Source: Sipunculus nudus
Taxonomy: Eukaryota > Annelida > Sipuncula > Golfingiida > Sipunculidae
Direction of reading: 5' to 3'
Assembly (NCBI GenBank): GCA_026874595.1
Contig: CM049315.1
Span: forward strand, 11,718,664-11,782,663
DNA: 64,000 nt
Shown piece by piece: positions 1-12,190 of the stretch; position 1 is the stretch's first letter; every line of letters begins with the position of its first letter. Under the pieces are notes generated by a model. It was not told the DNA's origin. It saw only the letters and a program-made list of their open reading frames with translations, and made no database searches. A program made the translations under genes and the position numbers.

Positions 1-96
1 TATTTAGTAAAAAAAATGATTAACATGCCAGTCTTCTCTATACTTTTGGATCGCTAACCTGACCACTGAGATGTTAAAACATACCTATGTATGCTT

Positions 97-252
97 TGAA
101 TACTAATATATAAGATATAAAATTGCGCGACTCACGAAGAGCGAGGCGCGAGACGCGAAGCGCGACACGCGGAATAATGTTAACAGGCCTAAATACATGA
201 TTCCAATATGAACTAACATGTTTCTAAGGTTACAAAATCCATTAATTAAGAA

Positions 253-294
<42 letters not shown>

Positions 295-1310
295 AATATA
301 AAGATCTATATCAACATTTAAGCAGTTTTATAGTGCGCATTTAACACATTTATATTATTTAGAAGAAACATAGCATGTCAACATTTGTAATAATTCTATT
401 ACTTAATGAAATAAGTACATTAAAGGTAGTGAGATTCGACATTGGAGTGGCTTCCACCATTTACAAAATCCATTAATAAAGGATGTACATATATACATGT
501 AAATATAAAGTTCTATTTAAATATAAAAATCTATTTTAAAAAAATCTGCATCCGCCTCTGACTTGACATGATCAATATAGAAGAACAATTCATATTTTTC
601 TAATTATTTTACACATTTCATTGTTTTGGTAACATTCACTCTGATTTGAAGTATTTTATAGCTAGGTATTAGGGGGCTTATACAGCCTATAAAGTGTTCG
701 CTAGTGCTCCTATATGCTCACACATACACATAAGTTTAATGTTTGTATTCAAATTAGTATTTTTGAAACTAATTTCCTGTAATCTGACGACAGAAATAGC
801 AGTGGTAGAGACGGTTTAATAGCTTGAACAGACAATTAAATAGACCTGGATTTTCAATATGTCGAATTAATATAGATACATTATGCAAGCAACAACTTTG
901 CAGATGAGCTTATTGGATTCCACGTGGAATACTGCTTTGAATACTAAAATATAAGATATGAAATTGATGTTTGGAAGGCTGGCACATACTAAGGAAAAGG
1001 AAAACGCCAAGGCGCGAAGCGCGACACGCGGAATAATATTTACAGGCCTAAATATTTAATTCCAATATGAACTAACATGTTTCTCAGGTTACAAAATCCA
1101 TCAATTAATGATGTACATATATTCATGTAAATGTAAAGATCTATTTCAACATTTAAGCAGTTTCATAGTGCGCATTTAACCCATTTATATTATTTAGAGG
1201 AAACATAGCATGTCAAAATTTGTAATAATTCTACTACTTAATGAAATAAGTACATTAAAGGTAGTGAGATTCGACATTGGAGTGCCTTCAACCAGTATTT
1301 TTAAAATTCC
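97..1310. repeat. AT-rich dispersed repeat, two direct copies with a CpG-rich core
   Basis: Copies at about 97-480 and 935-1310 share GAATACTAA, a GCGAAGCGCGACACGCGGAA core, CCAATATGAACTAACATGTT and GTGAGATTCGACATTGGAGT. A partial third copy with GCGCGAGGCGCGACACG is at about 2570-2720. No gene is visible. Confidence 0.7.
256..292. repeat. (AT)n microsatellite
   Basis: Alternating A/T run inside the first dispersed repeat; the second copy has normal sequence at this place. Confidence 0.9.
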
Positions 1311-3396
1311 AATGTGCGGCTCCGATGTCCAATAAAAATTTCACTGGTATAAAGGACTTAGGTACATCAGAATTATGCATTCAGAGTTGTGTTGCATTCA
1401 GAGATGTGCTTCCATATTTTTAACTGAATATTTGTATATATATTGAGTGCACTGTATAAAATATAATTAATTGATTTTATTTTATTTTATACTTTAGTTC
1501 CAAATTATTTTTTTTATCAAAATTAAAACAGAAATAATAAATTATTAGCGTTCATGTGAGCAAAATAACATTGCAAAACACAGAATAAAATAATGATTCA
1601 TTGAAAAGATAGCACACACTTTTATTGTACGTATTTAAATTGTAATATTTGAAAACATTTTTCGCCAGTCGAGAACTTCTTTCATCCTTGGTAATAGGGA
1701 TAGTTAATGTTTCCAATGTAAATTTTTTCAGGCAAGTGTATACCATTATGAAGAGCTAGGGCCTTGGGGCAAGATGGCCACCAAGAAAGAAAATTATAGA
1801 AAAAAAAGAAGCATACCGGTAATATACAGAGACACAATCCTTTTTGTTCTTACATGAAAATAAAGTAATTTAGGGGTGGATATGGTTGGGGGTGGAGGGT
1901 GAGGTAGGGGTTACCAATTTAAAGCGCCCCCCCCCCCCCCTTCAGCATCTCTTGCACCAGGATCTTCTCAATCTGAATATGCAGTAATTTGAAAATTTCT
2001 GTAGTGACAAAGATTTAGCTGCATCAAAATAATGCATTCGGATGTGAAGCCAAATTTTAAACTTCATTTATTTGCCATCGTTACACCTCAGGTATTATTT
2101 TGGATAGCGTAAATACCCCCTTAGGATGCCTTTCTAATGTAATCCATTATATTTAAATTATGCTTCAGAAGATATACCCTCAAATTCTAAACTAAATATT
2201 CGTTTATTTCAGTTTTTATTTTATAGTTTAAAGGTATTCACATGATGCTAGTAATTCATATTAAAATACACATTTCCTTAGTATAATATTAATTAAAATA
2301 ATTTATTTTATAAAAAATAAAAATATATCTTTGAATAATAGCCTTCTTGAAAACAGAGAAGAAAATAATATATAATATATATAATAAATATAATATATTT
2401 ATTATATATATTTAATTATAATAATATTCATATTTTATATTTGATAACAATTTTAGCCAGACGGATAAAAAAAAACTCTATTTGATGCGTAAGGTTTCAA
2501 AGCTAAAACAGGCATTTGCAGACACTTATATTTATTTTATTTATAAATGAGGAAATTATCTAATATTCTATGCAAGAGACAACTTTACAGATGAGATAAT
2601 TTGATTCTACGGTTATAATACTTTACACATAATAAAGTTATATTTGCAATTGATATTCAGAGGCTAGTACAAAAAAAGATAACGTTAATGCGCGAGGCGC
2701 GACACGAGAATGAGACCTATGGGCCACCATATTATAAAGATATTTACTCAGAACTGCCAGTCAAATGCATTGGCCGAAGAGATTGCAATTTTTGCATCCG
2801 CCAAAGCAGTGCCTGAAAGTTGGTATGTCCATCCACTTTGGATAGCACCCTATTGCCAGATCCCATTTCTACTCGAAACGAACCTCTTTCTTGTAGGCAC
2901 TGTGCGACTGCAGGGAGTACTTTTCTCAACTGTCAAACTAACTTTAAAATCTATTTCATCTCAAGGAAACACCTGTTTACATTTCACATGCGTATGTATA
3001 CAAAATATGATTTATTCCGTGAAGTCCTTTATTATGCAATTTGATTGAAACAATTCTGATCCAACATATTTGAACAAATTACATTAACCTTTTCACAACA
3101 CTTTTGCCTACGCCACTGGGGTATGTAGAAGCAGCGGTGTGTTGTGGTGGGTCAGATTGTGACACTAATAAAAGCATGTCTTTCTCGTATACATGATGGG
3201 TAGCGCTACCTATTCGTAGAATACATCCATGCGATTTTCGAATGGTATCTTGCATACAAGACTGGTGACACCACATACAAATTATTTCACCTGACCTCCA
3301 TCTGTAGTCGATTGTCGACTGCCAATATTCTAGTTTAAAATTCCAGATTAAAGAGTGAGGTAAAATTGTCCTTAAGGTTGAATGCGCACTTAAGCT
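1311..3396. other. No recognisable gene; AT-rich DNA with a poly-C tract
   Basis: Contains a poly-C run (about 1926-1940) and an AT-rich stretch at 2240-2450. Open frames of 60-112 codons occur on both strands at 2710-3276, overlapping one another. None matches a family that I recognise, although the plus-strand phrase LVGTVR is faintly transposase-like. Confidence 0.4.
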
Positions 3397-3494
3397 GCGT
3401 TTACCGGGCGCATGGTATGCGGTATGCGAAAAAGATATTTTCGCTCTAGTTATTTAATCAAAAAGCGTTTACCGGGCCCGCGGTATGCGGCATG
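3397..3494. repeat. Short GC-rich direct repeat
   Basis: GCGTTTACCGGGC followed by GGTATGCGGTATG occurs at 3397-3427 and again with few changes at 3465-3494. Such motifs are common in terminal regions of small DNA transposons, but ends and TSD were not found. Confidence 0.4.
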
Positions 3495-4700
3495 AGTCAC
3501 GCGGTAAAATGAAATTCTTAGGGGAGAATGGGAGCCGCATCCCGCGCGCGGTATAGTATTGCAGCGAAAAATTGGAATGGATTGTATCACACTGTATATT
3601 AAAGTAAGGGACAAGTGTTGCCGCCGTTCTTAGATTCCTTGGTGTCAGTCTTGATCTTTGTCTCAGATCCCTTGGTATCCGTCGGATTCATGGTCTCATA
3701 TTCCTTGAGGTGACTAAAATGATAATATATCTGAGGGTACATTTTAGCCACCATCCACATATGTACCTGGGTGGGATTCTAAGCTTGGTATGATGTGTTT
3801 CTATAAAAGGGAGAAAACTCATCCATATTATGGGTATCTCATATTTTATTAAATAAAATTTTGTTTTGATAAGCTAATTGCATAAGTTTTCAGTATAAAT
3901 ATGTCTACAACCCTCATAAAACCGGACAAATACACAAAGCATTGTTGCCATTAAGTATACATTCTTACTGCTTCTGGCATGGAGGTTATGAGCAGTACGA
4001 CCCGTGTCTTCATAGACCAAAATACGCAATAACTAAAGTAAAATGCACTTACAGTTGCCAATATGTTGCAGTTGTATTGAAAATGAAATACTTTGCCATT
4101 GTGAAAATACTTTTGCCATTGTGAAGAAGTTTTAATGTCACCCCATCCGTAAAACTGATAATAAAACTGCCTTTTCCAGAAAATACGATCGTATCGTGGT
4201 CCAACACCACATCTCTATATATGGGGAGGCGACGAAACAGTCGTCCGTTATCGATGCAAGACGTTTCGTCGCTGCAGGCGGCTACCTTGATATCAGACTG
4301 TGACGCGTAAAAAATATTCCCCACACAAAAGTGCCATTAATACACGTGTGCGATCACGTGTGCGATGCTAATGAATATTGATAGGGCTACCAAGCACTTT
4401 GCTTATTGTTAAGTTTTTGAAATTCATGCACCTCATGAATAGTCAGTAGCTTTCAGTGGAGTCCAGTATAAAGAGGCTCCACTCTTGTGTCCATATCACA
4501 CTTGAACTGAAGCCGCCAATGAGGAGAGATCGCCAGCAGAACAGAAGTATTGGTTTCATATTCCTTGATGTCAGTCTAAGTTTTGGTTTCATATCTCTTC
4601 ATATTAGTCTTGGTCTCATAGCTCTTGATCTTAGTTTCGTTTTCATATCGCTTGATATCAGTTTTGGTTTCATAGCTCTTCATATCAGTCTCGGGTCTCA

Positions 4701-7700
4701 TATTTTTTTCTTTTCTTCTGTGACGCCTCTTTTCTCTTCCCCTCTTCTCCCTGTGGTGCCCCCCTGTTCTTTATGGCGCCCTTTTTTTCCTCCTCTCTTA
4801 TTCATCCTCTCTTATTCAATCTGTGGCGTCCTTTTTTTCCTCCTCTCTTATTCATTCTCTCTTATTCAATCTGTGGCGCCCTTTTTTCCCCCCTCTCTTA
4901 TTCATCCTCTCTTATTCAATCTGTGGCGCCCTTTTTTTCCTCCTCTCTTATTCATCCTCACTTATGTGGCGCCCTTCTTTTTTTCTTCCCCTCCCCTGTT
5001 TTTCTTCCCCACTTCTTCTCCACGTGACGCATTTCTCTTTTCTTTTTTTTTCTTTCCCTCTTCTTCTCCCTGTCTCGCTCTTGTGGCGCCCATCTCTGTA
5101 GCACCCTTTTTTTATTCTCCCTTTTTTCCATCTGTGGCGCCCCCCTCTCTCTGTGGCGCCCCTTTTTTCTTTCCCGCATCTTCTCCCAGTGGCGCCCCTC
5201 TTTGTGGCGCCCCTCTTTTTTTTCTTCCCCACTTCTTTTCTTGGCGCCCCTCTTCTGTTTCTGTCTCCGTGGCGCCCCTCTTTCTTTCTTCCCCTCCCCT
5301 TTTTTTCTTACCTTCCCCTCCCTTAATTTCTTTTGTGTGGCGCCTCTCTTTCTTTCTTCCCTGTGGCGCCCTTCTATTTTCCTGCCCGTCCCCTTTTTTC
5401 TTTTCATTGTTGTGGCGCCCCTTTCCCCCTCCCCTTCCCCGTTTCTTCTTCCAGGTTCGCCCCTTTCCCCCTCCCCTTCCCCGTTTCTTCTTCCAGGTGC
5501 GCCCCTTTTGTGGGGCCCCTCTTTTTTTCTTCTTCCCCTCTTCTTCTCTGTGGCGCCCCTCTTTTTTGCGCCCCCTTTCTTTTTCTTCCCAACTTCTCCT
5601 CCCTGTGGCGCTTCTCTCTTTTACTTCTTCCTCTCTTTTACTTCTTCCTCTCTTTTACTTCTTCCTCTTTTCTTCTCCCTGTTGCGCCCCTCTTTGAGGC
5701 GCCCTCTTCTGTTCTTCTCTGTGACGCTCTCTCTCTCCTCTCTCTGTGGCACCCCTCGAAAATTCTTCCCCTCTCCTTCTCCCTGTGGCGCTCCTCTTTG
5801 TTGCGCCCCTCTTTCTTGCGCCCCCTTTTTTCTTCCCTACTCCTCTCTGTGGCGCCCCTCTTTTTTTGTGCCCCCTTTTTTCTTCCCCTTTTCTTCTCTG
5901 TGGCTCCCTTTTTCTTCTCTCTGTGGCGCCCTCTGTCTCCGTGGCCCCCTCTTTATTTCTTCTTATTCTCCCTGTGGCGCCCCTCTTTGTAGCGTGTTCT
6001 TCTCTGTGGCGTGTTCTTCTCTGAAGCGCCCTCTCTCTCTCCCTGTTGCGCCAATCGATTGTTCTTCCCATCTCCTTCTCCCCGTGGCGCCCCTCTTTTT
6101 TTCCTTCCCCTACCCTTTATTTCCTCACTTCTCCCTTTGGCGCCCCTCTTTTTTGCGCCCCCGTTCTTTTTCTTCCCTTTGGCGCTCCTCTTTTTTGCGC
6201 CCCCGTTCTTTTTCTTCCCAACTTCTCCTCCCTGTGGCGCTTCTCTTTTATTTCTTCCTCTTTCTTCTCCCTGTTGTGCCCCTCTTTGAGGCGCCGTCTT
6301 CTCTGTTCTTCTCTGTGACGCTCTCTCTCCTCTCTCTCTGTGGCGCCCCTCGAAAATTCTTTCCCTCTTCTTCTCCCTGTGGCGCTCCTCTTTGTGGCGC
6401 CCCTCTTTCTTGCGCCCCCCCTTTTTTTCTTCCCTACTCATCTCTGTGGCGCCCCTCTTTTTTGCGCCCCCTTTTTTCTTTCCCCTTTCTTTTCTGTGGC
6501 GCCCGTTTTTTTTCTTCTTCTTCTCTCTTTTTGATTCTGTGGCGCCTCTTTTCTTTCTTCCCCTCTTGGCGCCCCTCTATTTATTTCTTCCCCTCCCCTT
6601 TTTGTTCCCCTTTTCTTCTCTGTGGCGCTCCTCTTTCTCTTTGGCGCCCCTCTTTTTTTCTTGCCCCTCTTTTTTTCTTGCCCTCTTCTTCTCTCTATGG
6701 CACCCCTCTTGGCGGCACTCTTTGTATCGCCCATTTTTGTGGCACCCCTTTTTTTCTTTCTTCACCTTTTCTTCTCTCTGTGGCGCAGCTCTTTCATCTT
6801 TTGCCCTTTTTCTTCTATTTGTGGCGACCACTCTCTCTCTTTGTGTGGCGCCCCCTTTTTTTCTTCCCCCCCGTCTTCTTCTCTCTGTGGAGCCCTTTTT
6901 GGTGCCCCTCCCCTGCTTTTCTTCCCCTTTTTTCCTTCCCCTCCCATGTTTTTCTTCCCCACTTCCCCTCCCCTGTTTTCCTTCCCCATTTCTTCTCCAT
7001 GTGGCTTCTTCTCTCTGTGGCCCCCTTTTTGGCGCCTTTCTTTTTTCTGTTTTCCCCTCTCCTACTCTCTGTGGCTCCCCTCTTTGTTTCTGTGGCTCCC
7101 CTCTTTGTTTGCGCCCCACTTTTTTTTTTCTTCTTTTCTTCTCTCTGTGGCGCCCTCCTCTGTGGCGCCCCTTTTTCTTCTTCCCCTCTTCCCCCCCCCC
7201 TTTAATTGTCTTCCCCTCTTTTTTTTTCTTTTTTTTTTCTCCTTTCCCTCAATTAAATTGTCTTCCCCTCTTTCCCCCCCCCCTCTTTCCCCCCTCTTTT
7301 ATTGTCTTCCCCTCTTTTTTTCCCCTGTCTCGCTCCCCTCTTCTTCCTGTCTCGCTCCCCTCTTCTTCTGGCGCCTCTTTCTGTGGCACCTCTCCCCCCC
7401 CCCCCCCCTTTACTTCTCTGTACCTCTCTGCCCCTCTTTGTGGCGCCTTCTTCTCTAATCTCCTCTGTGGCGCGCTCTCTCTCTCTCTCTGTGGCGGTCC
7501 CCGAAAATTCTTCCCCTCTTCTTCTCCCGGTGGCGCCCTCCTTTTATTTTTTCTTCCCCTCCCCTGTTTTTCTTCCCCACTTCCCCATCCCTGTTTTTCT
7601 TCCCAATTTCTTCTCCATGTGGCTTCTTCTCTCTGTGGCCCCCTTTCGGCGCCTTTTCTTTTTTCTGTTTTCTCCTCTCCTACTCTCTGTGGCGCCCCTC

Positions 7701-9554
7701 TTTGTTTGCGCCCCACTTTTTTCTTCTTTTTCTTCTCTCTGTGGCGCCCCCCTCTCTGCGGCGCCCCTGTTTTTTCTTCTTCCCCTCTTGTTTTTTCTTC
7801 TTCCCCTCTTTTTTTTCTTCTTACCCTCTTTTGTTTTTTTTTCTTCTTACCCTCTTTTTGTCTTCCCCTCTTTTTTCCCCCCTGTCTCGCTCCCCTTTTC
7901 TTCCTGTCTCGCTCCCCTCTTCTCCCTGTGTCGCTCCCCTCTTTGTGTCGCCCATCTCTGTAGCATCCTTTTTGAACACATCTCTGTAGCATCCTTTTTC
8001 TATTTTTCCCCTTTTCTTCCATCTGTGGCGCCCCCTCTCTCTCTGTGGCGCCCCTTTTTTTCTTTCCCGCATCTTCTCCCAGTGGCACCCTTCTTTGTAT
8101 CGAATTACAAACTTGTCGGAATTCCAATATGGCCGCCACAGCCCAATCGCTGATTTTCTTTCGCGCGCGATAACTCAACAACAACAACATACTGCAGCTG
8201 TCCCAAATTCACAGGGATGATTGGTACCTATGATGGCTCGAGACCTATTGAATTACAGACTGGCTCAAAATCAAATATGGCTAACAGATTACATTCGGTG
8301 ATTTGATCCAGTAGGATTTTTTTCCCTCATGCATATGGATAAAAACCTGTTTCTCTTTCTCATATTTTTCAAATTTAACTTAATTTTTCACCCATATGTA
8401 AACTAGTCCAGCACTTACAGAAAAGCGGGGCCCTCTGAGGACCGATGACGGACCACATCTAGTCTTCTCTCTGTGGCGCCCCCTCTCTCTCTTTGTGGCA
8501 ACCCTTTTTTTTTCTCCCCCTCTTCTTCTCTTTGTGGCACCCCTCTTTTTGGCGCCTGTGGCACCCCTCTTTTTGGCGCCTATCTTTGTGGCGCCCTTTT
8601 TCTTCTTCCCCTTTTCTTCTCTCTGTGGCGCCCTTTCTCTCTCACTGTGGCGCCCCTCTTTTTTCGCGCCCCACCCCCTTTTTTTCTTCTTCCCCTTTTC
8701 TTCACTGTGGCGCCATTCTTTATGGTCACTTTTTTTGTGACGCACTTTTTTTTCTTTCTCTCTTCTTCATTCTGTGGCGCACCTTTTTTCTTCCTCTCTT
8801 CTTCTCTCTTAGGCACTTCTCTTGGCGACACTCTTTATGTCGCCCATCTTGGTGGCACCCCTTTTTTCCACTTTACTTCTCTGTGGCGCCCCTCTTTGTG
8901 GCGCCTTCTTCTCTAATCTCCTCTGTTGCGCTCTCTCTCTCTCTCTCTCTGTGGCGGCCCCCGAAAATTCTTCCCCTCCCCTCCCGGTGGCGCCCCTCTT
9001 TTTTCCCCCTCTTCTTCTCTCTGTTGCGTCCCTATTTCTGGCGCCCCTCTTTTTTTTTCTTCCCTTCTTCTGCTCCCTGTGGCACCCCTTTTTCTGGCCC
9101 CCGTTTTTGTGGCGCCTCTGTTTTTCTTGCCCTCTTCTTCTCTCTGTAGCATCCCTCTTTGTGGCACCACACAGAGAGTCCCTCTTTGTGGCACTACAAC
9201 TCGTATAACTCCTTTTCTTCCCCACTTCTCTCTGTTGCGCCCCTTTCTTCTTGCGCCCCTCTTTTTCTCTTCCCATCTCTCCCTGTGGTGCCCCTCTGTT
9301 CGCTTCTCTTTTTCTCTTCCCCTCTTCTTCCTTTGGCGCCCCTTTTTGCGGCGCCCATCTTTGTGGCACCCCTCTTTTTTCTACCCCTTTTCTTCTCTGT
9401 GGCCCACTCTTTGTAGCGACCCTCTTTTTTTATCTTCTCCCCCTTTTCTTCTCTCTGCGGGGCCCTCTCTCTCTCTCTCTCTCCCTCTGTGGCGCCCCTC
9501 CTTTTTTTGCTCCCCATTTTTCTTCCCTTTTTCTTCTCTGTGGCGCCCCTCTTC
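4701..9554 (+). repeat. Polypyrimidine array punctuated by GTGGCGCC (copy A)
   Basis: Almost only C and T on the plus strand, interrupted every 30-60 bases by TGTGGCGCCCCTC. A rarer landmark, GAAAATTCTTCCC, occurs near 5757, 6350, 7503 and 8963 and shows larger duplicated blocks inside the array. Long open frames on both strands result from the lack of stop triplets and are not genes. A non-array insert lies at 8096-8460. Confidence 0.9.
8096..8460. repeat. Non-array insert within the polypyrimidine tract
   Basis: Ordinary mixed-composition DNA containing CCAATATGGCCGCCACAGCC and CAAATATGGCTAACAG, with array sequence on both sides. It is absent from copy B, so it is probably an insertion into copy A; no terminal repeats were recognised. 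Confidence 0.5.
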
Positions 9555-10752
9555 GTTCAAAAACGTATAAATCGATCTAATATCATCGTTTTAATGGACA
9601 ATTACAGTATAATAGCATTATCTCTATTTTAAGACTGCGGTGGTGGCCATCATGGATTCCTTTGGGTCACAGGGTTCATTAAAAAAATATAACCTGCATT
9701 CATTCATCAGCTTAAGTGCAAAGAAAATGAAGGCAAGCACTATCTTATTCAATTCCTCAGATCTTTGTCTCATATCCCTTGGTATCCGTCGGATTCATGG
9801 TCTCATATTCCTTGAGGTGACTGAAATGATAATATGTCTGAGGGTACATTTTAGCCACCATCCACATATGTACTTGGGTGGGATTCTAATCTTAGTATGA
9901 TCTGTTTCTATAAAAAGGAGAAAACCAATCCCTATCTTGGGTATCTCATTTTTTATTAAATAACATTTTGTTTTGATAAGCTAATTGCATAAGTTTTCAG
10001 TTTAAATATGTCTACAACCCTCATAAAACCGGACAGGTACACAAAGCATTGTTGCCATTAAGTATACATTCTTACTGCTTCTGGCATGGAGGTTATGAAC
10101 AGTACGACCCATGTCTTCTTAGACCGAAATACGCAATAACTAAAGTAAAATGCACTTACAGTTGCCAATATGTTGCAGTTGTATTGAAAATGAAATACTT
10201 TTGCCATGGTGAAAATACTTTTGCCATGGTGAAGAAGTTTTAATGTCACCCCATCCGTAAAACTGATAATAAAACTGCCTTTCCCAAAAAATACGATCGT
10301 ATCGTGGACCAACACCACGTCTCTATATATGGGGAGGCGACGAAATAGTCGTCCGTTAACGATGCAAGACGTTTCGTCGCTGCAGGCGGCTACCTTGATA
10401 TCAGAGTGTGAGGCGTAAAAATATTCCCCACACAAAATGCCATTAATACACGTGTGCGATCACTCGCTTGTTTTTACTCAGTGTTCTGGTTGAGCGAGCG
10501 CTCATTGTAATTCGGCACACCGGAATCGATCGCTCGGGTCCGTAAGTTCGTAGGTCACCAGGTCAGAGGTGAAGGGGCACCCGGCCTCTGTAAATGGTTT
10601 AGTAAGCGTGTCGAAGCTAATTAATATTCATAGGGCTACTAAGCACTTTGCTTATTATTAAGTTTTTGTAATTCATGCACCTCATGAATAGTCAGTAGCT
10701 TTCAGTGGAGTCAAGTATAAAGGGGCTCTGTTCTTGTGTCCATATCGCACTT

Positions 10753-11660
10753 TTTGTATAATAAAAAAAAAAGAAAATATACAACATACACACATACATA
10801 AAAACATACAAATACATATTGAACCTTCACAATAATACGATCATTTTCAGCATCCTTTTTAACTAAGTTTGCCTTTTTGATAAGATTAAAACAAATATTT
10901 AGTTACTCTTCGAGTATACACAGTATTGGTGCCCACTTAATATGGTGTTGGTTTAACTTGTCATTTTTTATTGCAATTTCTTTTTCAATATACAATGTGG
11001 CTTTAATAAAATATTGAACCCCCCCTTTCGTTGGCTTTTCATTACCACATCTAGTAATATATAAATACCTTTTTACCATCAATGTTAAAAAGTTCATCCC
11101 GTTATCATCATCGCACCCTAAAATAACATTCTCCACAGACCATCTGTATGTGGAACTGACTGAACCATGTTGCTTTAACTCCAACAATATATCTCTCCAC
11201 AAAAGTTTCGTGAAATCACATTTCCAGAAAAAGTGTAATAATGTTTCTTCACAAGATTTGCAGAAGGAACACTTATTATGATCTATTTTCTTAATCCTGA
11301 ACAAGAAAGGGTTCAGTGTCACTCTGCGGTGCAGGATTCTAAACTGAAAATATTGCAGTTTACTAGATATTGTTAATGAATATTAATTTTCAAATCCTTT
11401 TAATATCTTATTTTCTATTTCACCATTAAATTCTTTGTTCCATTTTAAAATCGTATTGTATGGTTTTCCTGAAATTTTCGTTGATATATCTGCATACACT
11501 TGTTTTGTGCCATCTTTTTTGGTTATAAGTTTATCCACTAAACTAATACTTGGCGATAATGCTGTGAGCCTATCGTGACTTTTTATAATACTTTCCCATG
11601 TTTCTGGAATTGCCCTTAATAGTCCATGGTAGCTAAGGAAATCAATATGTACATTATGTA
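10753..11660 (-). mobile_element. 5'-truncated LINE with 12-bp target-site duplication
   Basis: 908 bp flanked by perfect CATATCGCACTT (10741-10752 and 11661-11672). The sister segment at 4492 has the empty site. Two minus-strand reading frames remain: one with IDFLSYHGLLRAIPETW and one ending in the cysteine/histidine motif CSFCKSCEETLLHFFWKC, followed by a W-rich helix. This is the zf-RVT C-terminal domain of L1/Tx1-type reverse transcriptases. The endonuclease and catalytic domains are absent, so it was dead on arrival. Confidence 0.82.
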
Positions 11661-11707
11661 CATATCGCACTTGAACTGAAGCCGCCAATGAGGAGAGATC
11701 GCCAGCA

Positions 11708-12190
11708 GAACAGAAGTATTGGTTTCGTATTCCTTGATGTCAGTCTTAGTTTTGGTTTCATATCTTTTCATATCAGTCTTGGTCTCATAGCTCTTGATCT
11801 TAGTTTCGGTTTCATATCGCTTGATATCAGTCTTGGTTTCATAGCTCTTGATCTAGTTTTGGTTTCAAATCTCTTGATCTAGTTTTGGTCTCATAGCTCT
11901 TGATCTTAGTGTTGGTCTCATAGCTCTTGATCTTAGTTTCGGTTTCATAGCTCTTGATCTTAGTCTTGGTCTCATAGCTCTTGATCTTAGTTTTGGTTTC
12001 ATATCTCTTTGATCTTAGTTTTGGTTTCATATCTCTTGATCTTAGTCTTGGTCTTTGGTCTCAGATCTCTTGATCTCAGTCTAGAGTCTCAGATCTCTTG
12101 ATCTCAAGCTTAGGGTCTCCGATCTCTTGATCTCAGTCTAGGGTCTCATGATCTCGGTCTCGAGTCTCTTGGTCTCCGGCTTGGGTCTCA
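11708..12190 (+). repeat. 27-bp minisatellite, copy B (short version at 4550-4700)
   Basis: Repeats of GGTTTCATAGCTCTTGATCT plus TAGTTTT, drifting to GGTCTCAGATCTCTTGATCT at the right side. The period is 27 bases, so minus-strand frames show a nine-residue repeat (IKSYETKTK) that is not evidence of a gene. Confidence 0.85.

Larger units (their letters stand above)
3633..9762 (+). repeat. Tandem segment, copy A
   Basis: Composed of a 0.9-kb unique-looking flank (CTTTGTCTCAGATCCCTTGG onward), a short 27-bp minisatellite, the C/T array and a 0.2-kb right end (GGACAATTACAG, GGGTCACAGGGTTCAT, CTTATTCAATTCCT). Every module recurs in the same order in the next 5.4 kb. No gene is recognised. Confidence 0.85.

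Noticed and set aside
2710-3048. Possible piggyBac transposase fragment (LVGTVR phrase)
   Set aside because: One short phrase only, with no flanking catalytic motifs, and the opposite strand is equally open.
4456-9580. Very long open frames on both strands (up to 667 codons) in the polypyrimidine arrays
   Set aside because: They overlap in several frames on both strands, consist of P/F/S/L or K/R/E/G low-complexity text, and are explained by C/T-only DNA having no stop triplets.
11839-12030. Nine-residue repeat protein (IKSYETKTK)n on the minus strand
   Set aside because: The 27-bp minisatellite is a multiple of three and therefore gives an open repeating frame by chance; flanks show no gene.
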